Part shown: positions 8,879 through 17,745 of the stretch, one piece after another
How positions within the stretch are numbered: the first letter of the stretch is position 1
How the letters are laid out: each line of letters opens with the position of its first letter
From: AWTP1-13 sp963770295
Lineage (GTDB): Bacteria > Pseudomonadota > Alphaproteobacteria > Rhizobiales > Hyphomicrobiaceae
Assembly (NCBI GenBank): GCA_963770295.1
Contig: CAVYPA010000003.1
Span: forward strand, 1 to 64,000
Reading direction: 5' to 3'
DNA: 64,000 nucleotides
Notes under the pieces: model-generated
Seen by the model: the letters and a program-made list of their open reading frames with translations, nothing else
What the model was told of the DNA's origin: nothing
Databases searched by the model: none
Program-made: the position numbers and the translations under genes

Positions 8879-10162
8879 TCATCCTGCGATCGACGGCAGC
8901 CAAAGCGCAATCTTCGGCCAGATCGACAAAATCAAGATCATCAGCAGCATGGTCATCACGAACGGCGAAGCACCGATGATGACGTCGTCGATCCTGCCGC
9001 GGCGGCGCAGGCCTTGGACGACATAAAGGTTGATGCCGACGGGCGGCGTGATCATGGCGAGCTCCATCAAGATGATGATCAGCACGCCGAACCAGACGGG
9101 ATCGAACCCGGCCTTGAACATGATGGGGGCGATGATCGGCACGGTCGCCACCATCATCGACAGCGTTTCCATGAACATGCCGAGAATGAAATAAAAGATC
9201 ACGACGGCGACGAGGAGCTGCACCGGGGTGAGGCCAAGATCGGTGATGAACCTGTTGACCTGCCCCGTCAGCCCGATCGAGGTGATGACGAAATTGAGGA
9301 CGTAGGCGGCAATGATAATGGCCATGATCATGGCCGTGGTCCGCATCGTGCCTTCGAAGGCGTTAAGCAGAACCGTGAGCGTCAGTCGGCCGCGGACGGC
9401 GGCAACGCCGAGGGCGGCGATCACGCCGAGGGCCGCCGCTTCGGTGGCCGTTGCCCAGCCCGCATAGATGGAGCCGATCACGGCGAGAAAGATGACGAGT
9501 GGCGGGATGAGATCGGGCAACGCCCTCAGGCGCGCGCCCCAGCTGGCCGACGTCGGTTGACCGCCGAGCTGAGGCCAGATCGAACATATCACGAGCACCG
9601 TCAGGCTGAACAACGAGGCCAGCACCAGGCCCGGGATCACGCCCGCGAGATAAAGCTTCGGGATCGACGTATCCGTCAGCACGCCATAGACGATCATGTT
9701 GATCGAGGGCGGGATCAGGATGCCGAGCGTGCCGCCGGCGGCGATCGTGCCCAGAAACAGCCGCTCCGAATAGCCCCGTTTTTCGATCTCCCCCAGCGCC
9801 ACCGTGCCGATGGTGGCGGCGGTGGCCACGCTCGAGCCGGAAGTGGCCGCAAACATGGCGCAGGCGGCGATGTTGGAATGCATGAGACCGCCGGGCAGCC
9901 ATGGGATCCAAAGCACCAGCGCGTTGTACATCCGCTCGGCCATGCCCGAACGCAAGAGAATTTCGCCCAGCAGGACGAAGAATGGTATCGCCACCAGCAG
10001 AAAGTTGTTCGACGTGGCCCAGCTGATCTCGCCGATGGCGAGCGACAGCGGCAGCTTCGAATAGAGGGCAGAGAGGATGAGCCCGAGGACGCCGAGACCG
10101 GCGGCCACCGGGATCGCCAGCGCCAACAGGCCGATGAGGATGACGAGCGTCGTCGCAAGCAT
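8879..10162 (-). CDS. dctM: TRAP transporter large permease (DctM)
   Basis: 427 residues. The 12-helix subunit of a tripartite ATP-independent periplasmic transporter, using an ion gradient to import a carboxylate-type solute. Hydrophobic throughout, with family hallmarks AIPFFVLLGEILLRSGMAERM, ATSGSSVATAATIG, LGILIPPS, LGMFMETLSMM and the C-terminal ITPPVGINLYVVQG. Length is standard. Its start overlaps the stop of the small permease by one base (TGATG). Gene order on the minus strand is dctP-dctQ-dctM. Confidence 0.94.
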   Translation of the reverse strand: MLATTLVILIGLLALAIPVAAGLGVLGLILSALYSKLPLSLAIGEISWATSNNFLLVAIPFFVLLGEILLRSGMAERMYNALVLWIPWLPGGLMHSNIAACAMFAATSGSSVATAATIGTVALGEIEKRGYSERLFLGTIAAGGTLGILIPPSINMIVYGVLTDTSIPKLYLAGVIPGLVLASLFSLTVLVICSIWPQLGGQPTSASWGARLRALPDLIPPLVIFLAVIGSIYAGWATATEAAALGVIAALGVAAVRGRLTLTVLLNAFEGTMRTTAMIMAIIIAAYVLNFVITSIGLTGQVNRFITDLGLTPVQLLVAVVIFYFILGMFMETLSMMVATVPIIAPIMFKAGFDPVWFGVLIIILMELAMITPPVGINLYVVQGLRRRGRIDDVIIGASPFVMTMLLMILILSIWPKIALWLPSIAG

Positions 10163-10738
10163 CAGCCGCCCTCCGCACCGGGTTTCAGCGCGGCCAGCGC
10201 CTGGATTTCTTCCTCGACCTCTTCCTCGGCGGACCGCGTGCCGATCAAGCGGGCGACGCCGGCGAGGTCACCCGCCCTCAACCTGGCGAGCGCCATCAGC
10301 AACAGCGCGAGGCCGACCACAATGAACAGGCAGAGCCCCGCGATCCAGGCGAGCTGCGGGATCACCGTCGGGGTCTGGAGATCGGATTGGCTGCGCGAAC
10401 CCGACGTCCACGATTGCATGACGACCCCGCTGCCATGCCAAGCAATCAAGGCGAAGAAACCGACCAGTAGGATAAGACCGGCGAAGTCGAGTGCGATCCT
10501 GAGCCGGCTCGGAAAACAGCAGATAAAGCGAATCGATGCGGATATGCGCGCGCTCCACCAGCGCCGCGGCCAGTCCCCAGGCCGATCCGATCGCCAGGGC
10601 ATAACCCGCCAGCTCGTCGGCACCGCCGATGGAGCGCGTGAAAAACTTGCGCAAGACGACATCGACGCCAATCAGCAGCGCCGCCAGCAGGATTAGGGTG
10701 CCGCCGAACCAAAGCCCCCATTGCGTGAGGCGGCGCAT
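10162..10738 (-). CDS. dctQ: TRAP transporter small permease (DctQ), frameshifted
   Basis: About 191 residues if one base is removed. The small four-helix membrane subunit of the TRAP transporter. The 5' half reads MRRLTQWGLWFGGTLIL and later HIRIDSLYLLF, then the frame runs into non-coding-like sequence. A shifted frame continues exactly where expected with PSRLRIALDFAGLIL and two more hydrophobic helices up to the stop touching dctM. The break is at an AAAA run (10513-10516, plus strand) where three A would restore the frame. Because both halves are well preserved, a sequencing or assembly insertion is as likely as a real mutation. The C-terminus is acidic (EEEVEEEIQ). Confidence 0.78.
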
Positions 10739-10765
10739 GTGTGCTTCCCCCGACGCGGGCCTAAC

Positions 10766-11815
10766 TCAGTTGGTCGGCGCGGTGAGCCCCAAGGCTTGAC
10801 CCACCGTCTCGTTCCACTCCTTGGCACACTCCGCGCCGCAGCGCTTGGCCCAGCCCGCGAGCACCGCGCCCTCGACGAGTTTCTTGTGCGTTTCGGCCTC
10901 GGCAGGTTTGACGCTCACCAGCTGAATATTGGCGAGCTTGCCGAGCGTGCACGGCTGCTTGCCGGTGTTGCAATTGTCGGCCTCGGCCGTGGCCTTCTTG
11001 AGCGTGTCCCACATCTTGTCTTCGTAGACCTTCACCTGTTCGAGCATGAAGGTTTGCACCTTCGGATCGAGCCGGTTCCAGGTGTTGAGATTGACGGCAA
11101 GCACGTTGATGCTCCAGCCGAGCGACATGCTGTAGAGCGACTTCGTCACCTCGGGCCAACCAGCGGTGTTGCCCGACAGGCTGCCGGTGACGCCGCAGTC
11201 AACGACGCCGTTGTTCAGCGCCGGGACGACCTCGGCGAAAGCCATGCTGACGGCCGTTGCGCCAAGGCCGGAAAGGAAGTCGCGCATGGTGTTGTTGAAG
11301 ACGCGGATCTTCTTGCCCTTGAGATCGTCGAGGCCGCTGATTGGCTGGCGGCACCAAAAGACCTGGGGCGTGTTGCCGCCGAAGGCGAGCAGCTTGGCGC
11401 TCCAATTTTTCTGCATTTGCCTGTCGATCACGGCGCGATAAGCATTGCAGGCGGCGCGCGCCTTGTCCGGATCGAGCGTCAGGCCAGCCAAATCACAGGC
11501 CTCGAACCGCGGGTCATCGCCGGCCATTTTGGAGATGTCCATCCCAGCGAAATCCATCACGCCAAGCTTGAGAAGACGCAGCATGGTCTTGTCGTCGATC
11601 CCCATCTGGTCGAGCGGCGTGATGTCGGCGCTGATCGCGCCCTTGGACGCCTCGGGGATGGTTTTGCGCCAGAACGGCAGCTCGTCGTAGATCGAGACCG
11701 GCGTTGGGCTGTTCAGGCCGATGACCTTGAGGTTGGTCTTCGGCAACTCCTGCGCGAGCACGGCGGTGGAAAGCGTTAGACTCGCAAAAAGGCTCAATGC
11801 GGCGCGGTAGGACAT
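10766..11815 (-). CDS. dctP: TRAP transporter solute-binding protein (DctP family)
   Basis: 349 residues. Periplasmic receptor of the TRAP transporter. A Sec signal peptide (MSYRAALSLFASLTLS to VLAQE) is followed by the family core, including FWCRQPISGLDDLKGKKIRV and a segment AEVVPALNNGVVDCGV that matches the usual VYTALQTGVVDG position. Unusually cysteine-rich for the family: CNTGKQPC, RCGAEC, ACNAY. The start was chosen at MSYRA because a GGGAGAAG ribosome binding site precedes it and a signal peptide follows directly; the frame is open further upstream without coding character. The solute is unknown. Confidence 0.9.
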   Translation of the reverse strand: MSYRAALSLFASLTLSTAVLAQELPKTNLKVIGLNSPTPVSIYDELPFWRKTIPEASKGAISADITPLDQMGIDDKTMLRLLKLGVMDFAGMDISKMAGDDPRFEACDLAGLTLDPDKARAACNAYRAVIDRQMQKNWSAKLLAFGGNTPQVFWCRQPISGLDDLKGKKIRVFNNTMRDFLSGLGATAVSMAFAEVVPALNNGVVDCGVTGSLSGNTAGWPEVTKSLYSMSLGWSINVLAVNLNTWNRLDPKVQTFMLEQVKVYEDKMWDTLKKATAEADNCNTGKQPCTLGKLANIQLVSVKPAEAETHKKLVEGAVLAGWAKRCGAECAKEWNETVGQALGLTAPTN

Positions 11816-12166
11816 CGGCTTCTCCCATTTCGCGATGCCATCCTTCCATCTCCCTTGCTGCCGTGCAACGAGGTTCATCGGCCGGCCGGGGTTGTCGACG
11901 CTTTCGCCTTCCTTTGGCGCGAGCCGAGGTCCAAGGCAGTGGTGCTTTGCCGTGGGCGCAGGCAGGTGCGGCGCACGCGGGCTGCCGCGGCGTGATTTGA
12001 GGCGCTCGCGCCGAGGCAGGGATACGCGGCTGCGGCCCCAGCCGTGCGGGGCCGATCCAGTTATCAGCAACGCCCTTGGCGCGTGCATCGCGGCGCGCCC
12101 GGCTCACCCGCAAAAAGGGCACGAGGCGCGGGGTCGTGGCCGTTGATGCGGGGATGAACCTTCAAC
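11816..12166. other. intergenic region, nothing recognised
   Basis: About 350 bp between the start of the TRAP binding protein and the proposed end of the multicopper oxidase, both on the minus strand. It should carry the promoter of the TRAP operon, but no convincing -35/-10 pair, operator or RNA structure was identified. Confidence 0.45.
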
Positions 12167-14520
12167 CTATGTGCTCTTCGGCACAAACAGGTCCGGCCGT
12201 TGCCGCGGATCGCCTTCGGGGAGGATTTCGGGCGTGGTGAAGACCACGCCATCCTCCGTCGGGTTTGGCGTATCGGTCACGGCCGTGCGTTCACCCGACC
12301 AGCAGCTGGATGCGCATCAGCAGGGCGAAGTCCTCGTGCACCGTGTTGTGGCAGTGGTTGACGTAGGAGCCGCCATACTCGCCGAACTGGATCTGGAACT
12401 GCACCTGGCCGGATGGGCGCAGGCGCCAGACATCCTTGCGCACCAGCTTTTCCGTGGCCGGAATGACCCCGCTGCCGCGGTTCATGGTGATGCCTTCCTC
12501 GAAGTGGAGGTGGATCGGATGATCCCAGCCGCCGCCCTCGTTGATGTAGGTCCAGTGCTCGATCTCGCCCGCCTTGGGATAGAGGTTCGAGATGCGGTTG
12601 GCATTCATGGAATGCGATTGGCCGCCATTGACGCTGATGGTCCAGGGGAAGTTGAACACCACCTCCGAGCAGTCCGGAGTGCACTCCCCCGTTGCCGGGT
12701 TGCGCGAGTCGCCGGTGCCTTTGCGCCCGAATTCGACGACGCGCGTGCGCACCGGGGTGACGATCGGGATCTGATCGGTCAGAACGGGTAGCACCTGGCT
12801 GGTGTCGTTGGCGCCGCAGGAATTGGCAACGGTCAGCGTATAGCCGGGGACATCGACGCTGGGCACCGACCCCACCACCCGGAATTGCAGGATGGCGCCG
12901 AGCACCGGATCGTTGCTGTCACCGCGCAGGGCGTCCGCCAGCGACTCCGCACCGTCGGGCTTGTTGCCGCTCGTCTGTTTCAACATGTCGACGAGGTGCA
13001 GGCGGTCGCCGACACGGAACCTGGAAAAGTCAACGACGATGTCGTAGCGCTCGGCAATGCCCTGTTCGTCGAGCTCGGTCAGCGTGATCGGGTTCACCAC
13101 CAGGTTGCCGTCGTTGGCGATGAACTGGAAGGGCACGGCGCTGCCGTTGGGGCCGGCAATGGCGAACTTCCAGAACCGCGACATCGACGCCGCTCAGGAT
13201 GCGGAAGCGATATTTTCTCGGCAGCACCTCCATGAACGGCGCATAGCCGAAGTTGACCAGCGGGATGTCGCCGATCATGCCGTCGGTGGTGAAGATGTCG
13301 AAAAAGTACTGCCCGTCCGGATCGAACGCCGCATCGGAGACGATGAGGTTGACGTCGAAATCGAGGTTGCCGTAGTCCAAGAGCTTGCCACTGGGCAGGC
13401 GCAGGTTGGTGCCGTCGGTGAGCGCCTCGTTACCGCGGTCCTTCCCACTATAGTAGTTGATCATCATGAGCATGCCTTTGTAGACATTCTCGGCCGTGAA
13501 GAAGAACCGGTGGTCGTGGGCCCACATGGTGCCCTGATATTCACGGAAATCGCCGGCCACCGGCGTGATGCCACCGTTGCCATCCGGGCCGCCCGTGCTC
13601 TTGACGGCGGCATCGACATTGATCTTGTCGCGCCGGGCAAGCGTGGTGCTCCAGCGGTAGTCGTAGAAGGTGCCGGGGAAGTGATGCACGTTGGCGGCGC
13701 CGTCGCTTTCCGCACCGTTGTGGGCGTTGTGGAAATGCAGTTGGTGCTCGTTGCGGCCGAAGCCGCCGTTCTGGGTACGATCGGTCGGCAGATAGTTGTA
13801 AATCCGGGTCGCAATCGGCACGCCGTAGCGACCCTTGATGAGCGGCGGGGGCAAGGTGCCGCAAGCGGCCCCGCCGGAGTTGCCGGTGCCGTAGGTCCAC
13901 ACGGCGTTTTCCACCTGGACGGGCGCACTGCCATTGCCCAGGGCAAAGAAGCTTTGATTGGCGGCGAGCCGGCCCAGCGTGAAGATGTACCCCTCCTTGG
14001 GAAAGAACTCGTCCCAGCGCTGATGGGAGAAGATCTCTCCGGGTGGTCGCCCCTCGATGGGGCCACGTCCCGTCAGCGGATTGGTGAAATCCGCCTTGCT
14101 GGTGCCCGCCGGCGGCGTCGAGAAGTCCGTGTGATAGGACAGCCGTCGCGCGAAGCGCTCGTTGGCGTAGGCGGTACCGCCGAATTTGGCGTCGGTCTCG
14201 TTGCCGCGCGCCACCCGCGTCATCGGTACGGGAAACTGCTGGTTGAGGCGGTTCAGCGGCTGGCCAAACTTCTTGGCGCCGAACAGGGGGCTCCTCGGCG
14301 TGCCGGTTGGCACGTTGTCCGCATAGGCACTCGGGGCCAACGGCGAGAGCCCATTCTTGCACACAAGCAGCCCGCTGGAGGTGAAAATGCCCCAGCGGAT
14401 CAGATCGCGGCGCGTGATCTGGCCGATCGAGCGAGCCTTGACGATCTCGGCGCGGTTGTTGCGCGCCCTTTGCGCCTCGCGCTGGCGTGCCCGAGATGCG
14501 TTCTGCGAAAGATAGACCAT
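12167..14520 (-). CDS. multicopper oxidase, Tat-exported, with two frame breaks
   Basis: About 784 residues once two indels are corrected. A multicopper oxidase that would oxidise a phenolic, metal or other donor with O2 in the periplasm. A Tat signal ITRRDLIRWGIF lies at residues 36-45. Copper ligand motifs are HQLHFHNAH (about 259-267), MWAHDHRF (333-340), GWDHPIHLHFEEG and YVNHCHNTVHEDFALLM near the C-terminus. Break 1 near 13186-13192: the frame of KYRFRILSG passes into another frame starting SRFWKFAIAG, consistent with loss of a GC pair. Break 2 at 12294-12296: a stop follows QLLVG, but removing one G extends the protein by about 40 residues (VVFTTPEILPEGD) to a stop at 12167. The large size and spacing resemble manganese-oxidase-like enzymes, but the substrate is not provable. 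Confidence 0.8.
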
Positions 14521-14533
14521 CTCTCAACTCCCC

Positions 14534-14644
14534 AAGTGTACGGGCCAAGTGTACGGGCCAAGTGTACGGGCCAGGGCGGGCCAGTGTGCGGGCCAGTGTG
14601 CGGGCAAGTGTGCGGGTCAAGTGTGCGGGTCAAGTGTGCGGGTC
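14534..14644. repeat. 13-bp tandem repeat array, nine units
   Basis: Just upstream of the multicopper oxidase start. Three exact copies of AAGTGTACGGGCC (14534-14572) are followed by three shortened units and then three exact copies of AAGTGTGCGGGTC (14606-14644). The units differ by A/G at one position and C/T at another, so two local expansions seem to have happened. There are no unique spacers, so it is not a CRISPR. Confidence 0.9.
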
Positions 14645-15047
14645 GCTCGCTCGGCGTAACGAGATGGGGGCTTCGAACCAGGAGCGCCCTTGGACGTGAA
14701 AATTGCAGGGGCTCAAAATGCGGGCCCTCACGATCGCTGTTTGACGGTTTACAATTGCCAGAGCAGGGCTTTCTGCCACGGCCGTGCTCGTCGCGAGTTA
14801 TATCGCGGGCTGAGGGCCAGTCCAGTAAAGCTGAAATTTCTGGTACGCTGGCGTACGACATTTAAAGTCTGAGACGTGTGAGACCTAAGGGTCGTAAGTG
14901 TCGCGCAAAAAGTCCCGACCTTTGGGTAATGCTTGATCAGGCGACGCGCGAGGTGGCGGCATCGATGCGCGGCCCGCGTTGCCGCACTCGCTACAATGGC
15001 GAAAAAAGAGGTGTGACCAGCCTGCTCGGCTGCCTGCGAGCCAGGCG
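14645..15047. promoter_or_regulatory. intergenic region with two inverted repeats
   Basis: No gene is seen here. Two short perfect inverted repeats stand out: CGCGA-N6-TCGCG at 14792-14807 and GTACGC-TG-GCGTAC at 14843-14856. They lie between the Crp/Fnr-type regulator and the multicopper oxidase, both on the minus strand, and could be operators for either transcript. This is inference from symmetry only. Confidence 0.3.
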
Positions 15048-15758
15048 CTAGAGGGGCTCAAACAAGCGACGGTACTCGGCAGCGATGATGCGATAGCAAT
15101 CGCAAACCCGTTGTTCCAAAATTGCGCGGTCTTGGATCTCAACCGCTTTATGATGACGCTTGAGGGCGCCGCCGGCTTCCAGCGCGGCCAGCGTTTCCGT
15201 CACGCTCGCGCGCCTCACCCCCAGCATCATGGAAAACAGGTCGTGCGTGAGAGGAATGACATTCTGATCAAGTCGGTCGTGCGCCAGCAGGAGCCAGCGC
15301 GCCAATCGCTCTTCGAGTTCGTGGCGAACATTGCACAGGGCGGTCTGCGAATTCTGCACCAACAGGGCCTGGACGTAGCGCAGCAGGTGGCGCCGAATTT
15401 GCGGGTGCCGGTCCATGGCCAGGCTCAGATTTTCGCAACCGATCTGCAAGGCTTCGCCTTCGATTTCCATGACGCAGCGGTTGGGCGCGTACAGGGTGCC
15501 CAGCACGGCAGGCACCCCGACCAGTCCCAGTCGTCCGACGACCCCAACGCCGACTTGGCGACCGCCGCGGCTCCGCGCCAGCAGCAGGGCGACGCCACAT
15601 TCAAGGAAGTAGACGCTGCCGACGGGCGCGTTGATTTCCTGCAAGACTTGCCGCCGTTGCAGGTGCACGGGCCGAAGATGAGGCCGAAGCTCAGCAAAAG
15701 CGGCGGGCGGCAAATGCGCCAAGAGGCGGTTTCGCACGGGGGTCGATTGCAACAACAT
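15048..15758 (-). CDS. Crp/Fnr family transcriptional regulator
   Basis: 236 residues. Cyclic-nucleotide-binding-fold regulator with a C-terminal winged helix. The N-terminal barrel shows LQRRQVLQEINAPVGSVYFL and the long dimer helix follows. The DNA-binding part contains LTHDLFSMMLGVRRASVTET (recognition helix) and ALEAGGALKRHHKAVEIQD. It lacks the Cys cluster of true Fnr and the typical cAMP-binding signature, and resembles the Crp/Fnr paralogs common in Rhizobiales. The start at MLLQSTPVRN is preceded by GGAG; an upstream extension of the frame has no domain content. Another regulator of the same architecture is at 54895-55620. Confidence 0.85.
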   Translation of the reverse strand: MLLQSTPVRNRLLAHLPPAAFAELRPHLRPVHLQRRQVLQEINAPVGSVYFLECGVALLLARSRGGRQVGVGVVGRLGLVGVPAVLGTLYAPNRCVMEIEGEALQIGCENLSLAMDRHPQIRRHLLRYVQALLVQNSQTALCNVRHELEERLARWLLLAHDRLDQNVIPLTHDLFSMMLGVRRASVTETLAALEAGGALKRHHKAVEIQDRAILEQRVCDCYRIIAAEYRRLFEPL

Positions 15759-15939
15759 GCGATCGCTCCGCACAGGATGCCCTGGGCGCGGCGTGTGGCC
15801 TTTGCCGGTCACGCGCGAAGGCTCCGGGGCTCGGCCGTTGTTAAGGCATTGGCCGATGGCGCGCCAGCGTCGCGCGGGGCGCACGCCCGGTCTACGAGCT
15901 GAACTTTTCGTTACCGTCGTGCTGTTGCTTTGCGAAATG

Positions 15940-16400
15940 CGGCTTGCGCGGCGAGGAACGCTTCGCTCCCTTTTTGGATCATGGTCTGGGGAACGAAATG
16001 GCTGATTTGCGCGACGGCAAGCAGTAGGGCGGCGTTGATCATGTCGACGAAGACAAACCAGCCAAACCAGCCACAATCACGGAAAATGTCGGCGATGCTG
16101 ACGTTACGAGGCAGCACCTTTGAGCACGTAGACGTTGAGGCCGACAGGTGGCGTCATGAGACCGATGTCGACCATGCACACCACCACGAGGCGAACGCGA
16201 TCGGATCGATGCCAAGCGGTTTGATCGTTGGCAGCGGAATGGGGACCTCCAGCAGCGCCTGCCGATGCCATCGATAAGCATGCCCAGGACCAGAGAGCAT
16301 GCCGATGCCGACCAAGACGATGATCGGCGACACCTCCCAATGGGGGTCTCAGCGCGCGCAACAGCACGTACCAAGGTTATCGAGGCCGGGGAATTGCCCG
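15940..16400 (-). pseudogene. decayed TRAP large permease (dctM) fragment
   Basis: Only the C-terminal third of a DctM protein can be pieced together, across at least four frame changes: VSPIIVLVGIGML, then LVLGMLIDGIG, then EVPIPLPTIKPLGIDPI, then IGLMTPPVGLNVYVLKGAA, then VSIADIFRDCG and the hydrophobic tail MINAALLLAVAQISHF. These match, in order, the end of the intact dctM at 8879-10162. No dctP or dctQ partner lies beside it. The number of breaks points to real decay, not a single read error. Confidence 0.8.
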
Positions 16401-16703
16401 CGGGTCCAACTGTCCCTCCGGGTTCCACAGGCTCGCCGAGCCTCGCGCCAAGGTGGGAGTAGCCCGCCGCAATATACGGATAACGCCGGATATCTCTTTT
16501 TGATCGGTGTGCGGAGCCTGCAAGCGCCGAAGCTCGTCGCACGCCGGCACGTCGGGTGCGCGCGCGTTAGCCAAGGCCAGATCTTATGACGCTGCCGGGT
16601 GGGACATGTGTCTTGGAGACGCGATGCCAGCCGGCAATATCGCTGACGGATATCTCACGAGGGAGCCGACGTTGCGCAAATTGGTGGAGTACACAGGACG
16701 GCC
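16401..16703. other. intergenic region upstream of DUF4239 gene
   Basis: About 300 bp between the dctM remnant and the next intact gene. Perhaps further degraded dctM sequence at its left edge; otherwise no gene, RNA or clear promoter was recognised. Confidence 0.4.
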
Positions 16704-17498
16704 ATGCGTTTCGTAATTCTTTCGAGCCTGTGGACCATTGTGCTGTTCCTGGCGTCGTTAGCGCTGTTGGCGCTGGGCCGCCGCATCGGCGCGCGGCGCC
16801 TAGCGGCGGACCCCGACGGCGGGTCGGCGGGGCACTCTGCCGTGGAAACGGCGGTGTTCGGTCTGCTTGGCCTGCTGCTGGCCTTCACCTTTTCGGGCGC
16901 CATGAAGCGTTTCGACGATCGCCGGCAACTGATCGGCGACGAGGCCACCGCCATCGCAACGGCCTATTGGCAGGCGGATCTTCTGCAACCCGCAGCACGC
17001 ACCCAACTTCGCGATAAGCTGAGAGAGTACCTTGATGCGCGCCTCCGCGCCTCACGTCACCCGCGCCTGATCGAGGGTGGCCAGGAGGTGTTGACCTCCG
17101 ACGTGGTCAAGCGCACCGAGGCTTTGCAAGCGCAGATTTGGCGCATCGCCACCGATGCAAGTCATGCGCTCAAAGGCGACTCCGTCGATAAGGTGTTGTT
17201 GTCGACGCTCACCGGTATGTTCGCCGTGGCCAAGTCCCGCAATGAGGCGGGGCAGCGCCATCCTCCCGAGATCATCTTCGTCATGTTGTTCGGACTTACC
17301 CTCGTCAGCGCGCTCCTTGCGGGCTACGGCATGGCGGCGAGCAAGAGACCAAGTTGGGTGCACATGATTGGTTTTGCTCTAAGTCTGGCCGCGACCGTGT
17401 TTGTGATCTATGACATCGAGTTCCCCCGCTCCGGCCTCATTCGTGTCGACCAGTTCGACCAAGTTCTTGTCAACGCCCTTGTCGGCGTGTCGGACTGA
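16704..17498 (+). CDS. DUF4239 (bestrophin-like) membrane protein
   Basis: 264 residues. Integral membrane protein of the DUF4239 family, whose function is not established. Membrane segments are visible at about residues 4-25 and 50-65, then a soluble region of about 120 residues, then two more at about 190-210 and 217-235. The conserved part is LAFTFSGAMKRFDDRR followed by DEATAIATAYWQADLL. It is alone on the plus strand, with a decayed gene upstream and an FAD oxidoreductase about 250 bp downstream, so context says little. The ATG start follows GGACGG. Confidence 0.82.
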   Translation: MRFVILSSLWTIVLFLASLALLALGRRIGARRLAADPDGGSAGHSAVETAVFGLLGLLLAFTFSGAMKRFDDRRQLIGDEATAIATAYWQADLLQPAARTQLRDKLREYLDARLRASRHPRLIEGGQEVLTSDVVKRTEALQAQIWRIATDASHALKGDSVDKVLLSTLTGMFAVAKSRNEAGQRHPPEIIFVMLFGLTLVSALLAGYGMAASKRPSWVHMIGFALSLAATVFVIYDIEFPRSGLIRVDQFDQVLVNALVGVSD

Positions 17499-17745
17499 CC
17501 CCTGCGGTGGGAGCCGAAGTGCAGGCGGCACAGCCACGGCCCCGGTCCACTTTTCCCAGCGCGCGGGAGGCAAACGGGGCGACGGCGACGGCCCCAGCAT
17601 GCTATGAGGTGGAGTGTGGCGACCGCAGAGGTTTTGGCTGCATGTCCACTGCCCCTCGCAACAGCTCCGCGCGATCACGCCTCCTGTCCTGCCTCGAGTC
17701 TTCGGCGCCCGCCGCAGTCATTGCCAAAGCCTGAGCGGGGGGCAC

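Noticed and set aside
8726..10696. 656-codon open frame on the plus strand opposite dctM/dctQ
   Set aside because: It mirrors the dctM gene, is rich in Asp, Gln, Arg and His with no hydrophobic core, and has no family motif. Long antisense frames are common in high-GC DNA.
14534..14644. CRISPR-like array
   Set aside because: Units are directly adjacent with no spacers, only 13 bp long, and no cas gene is present.
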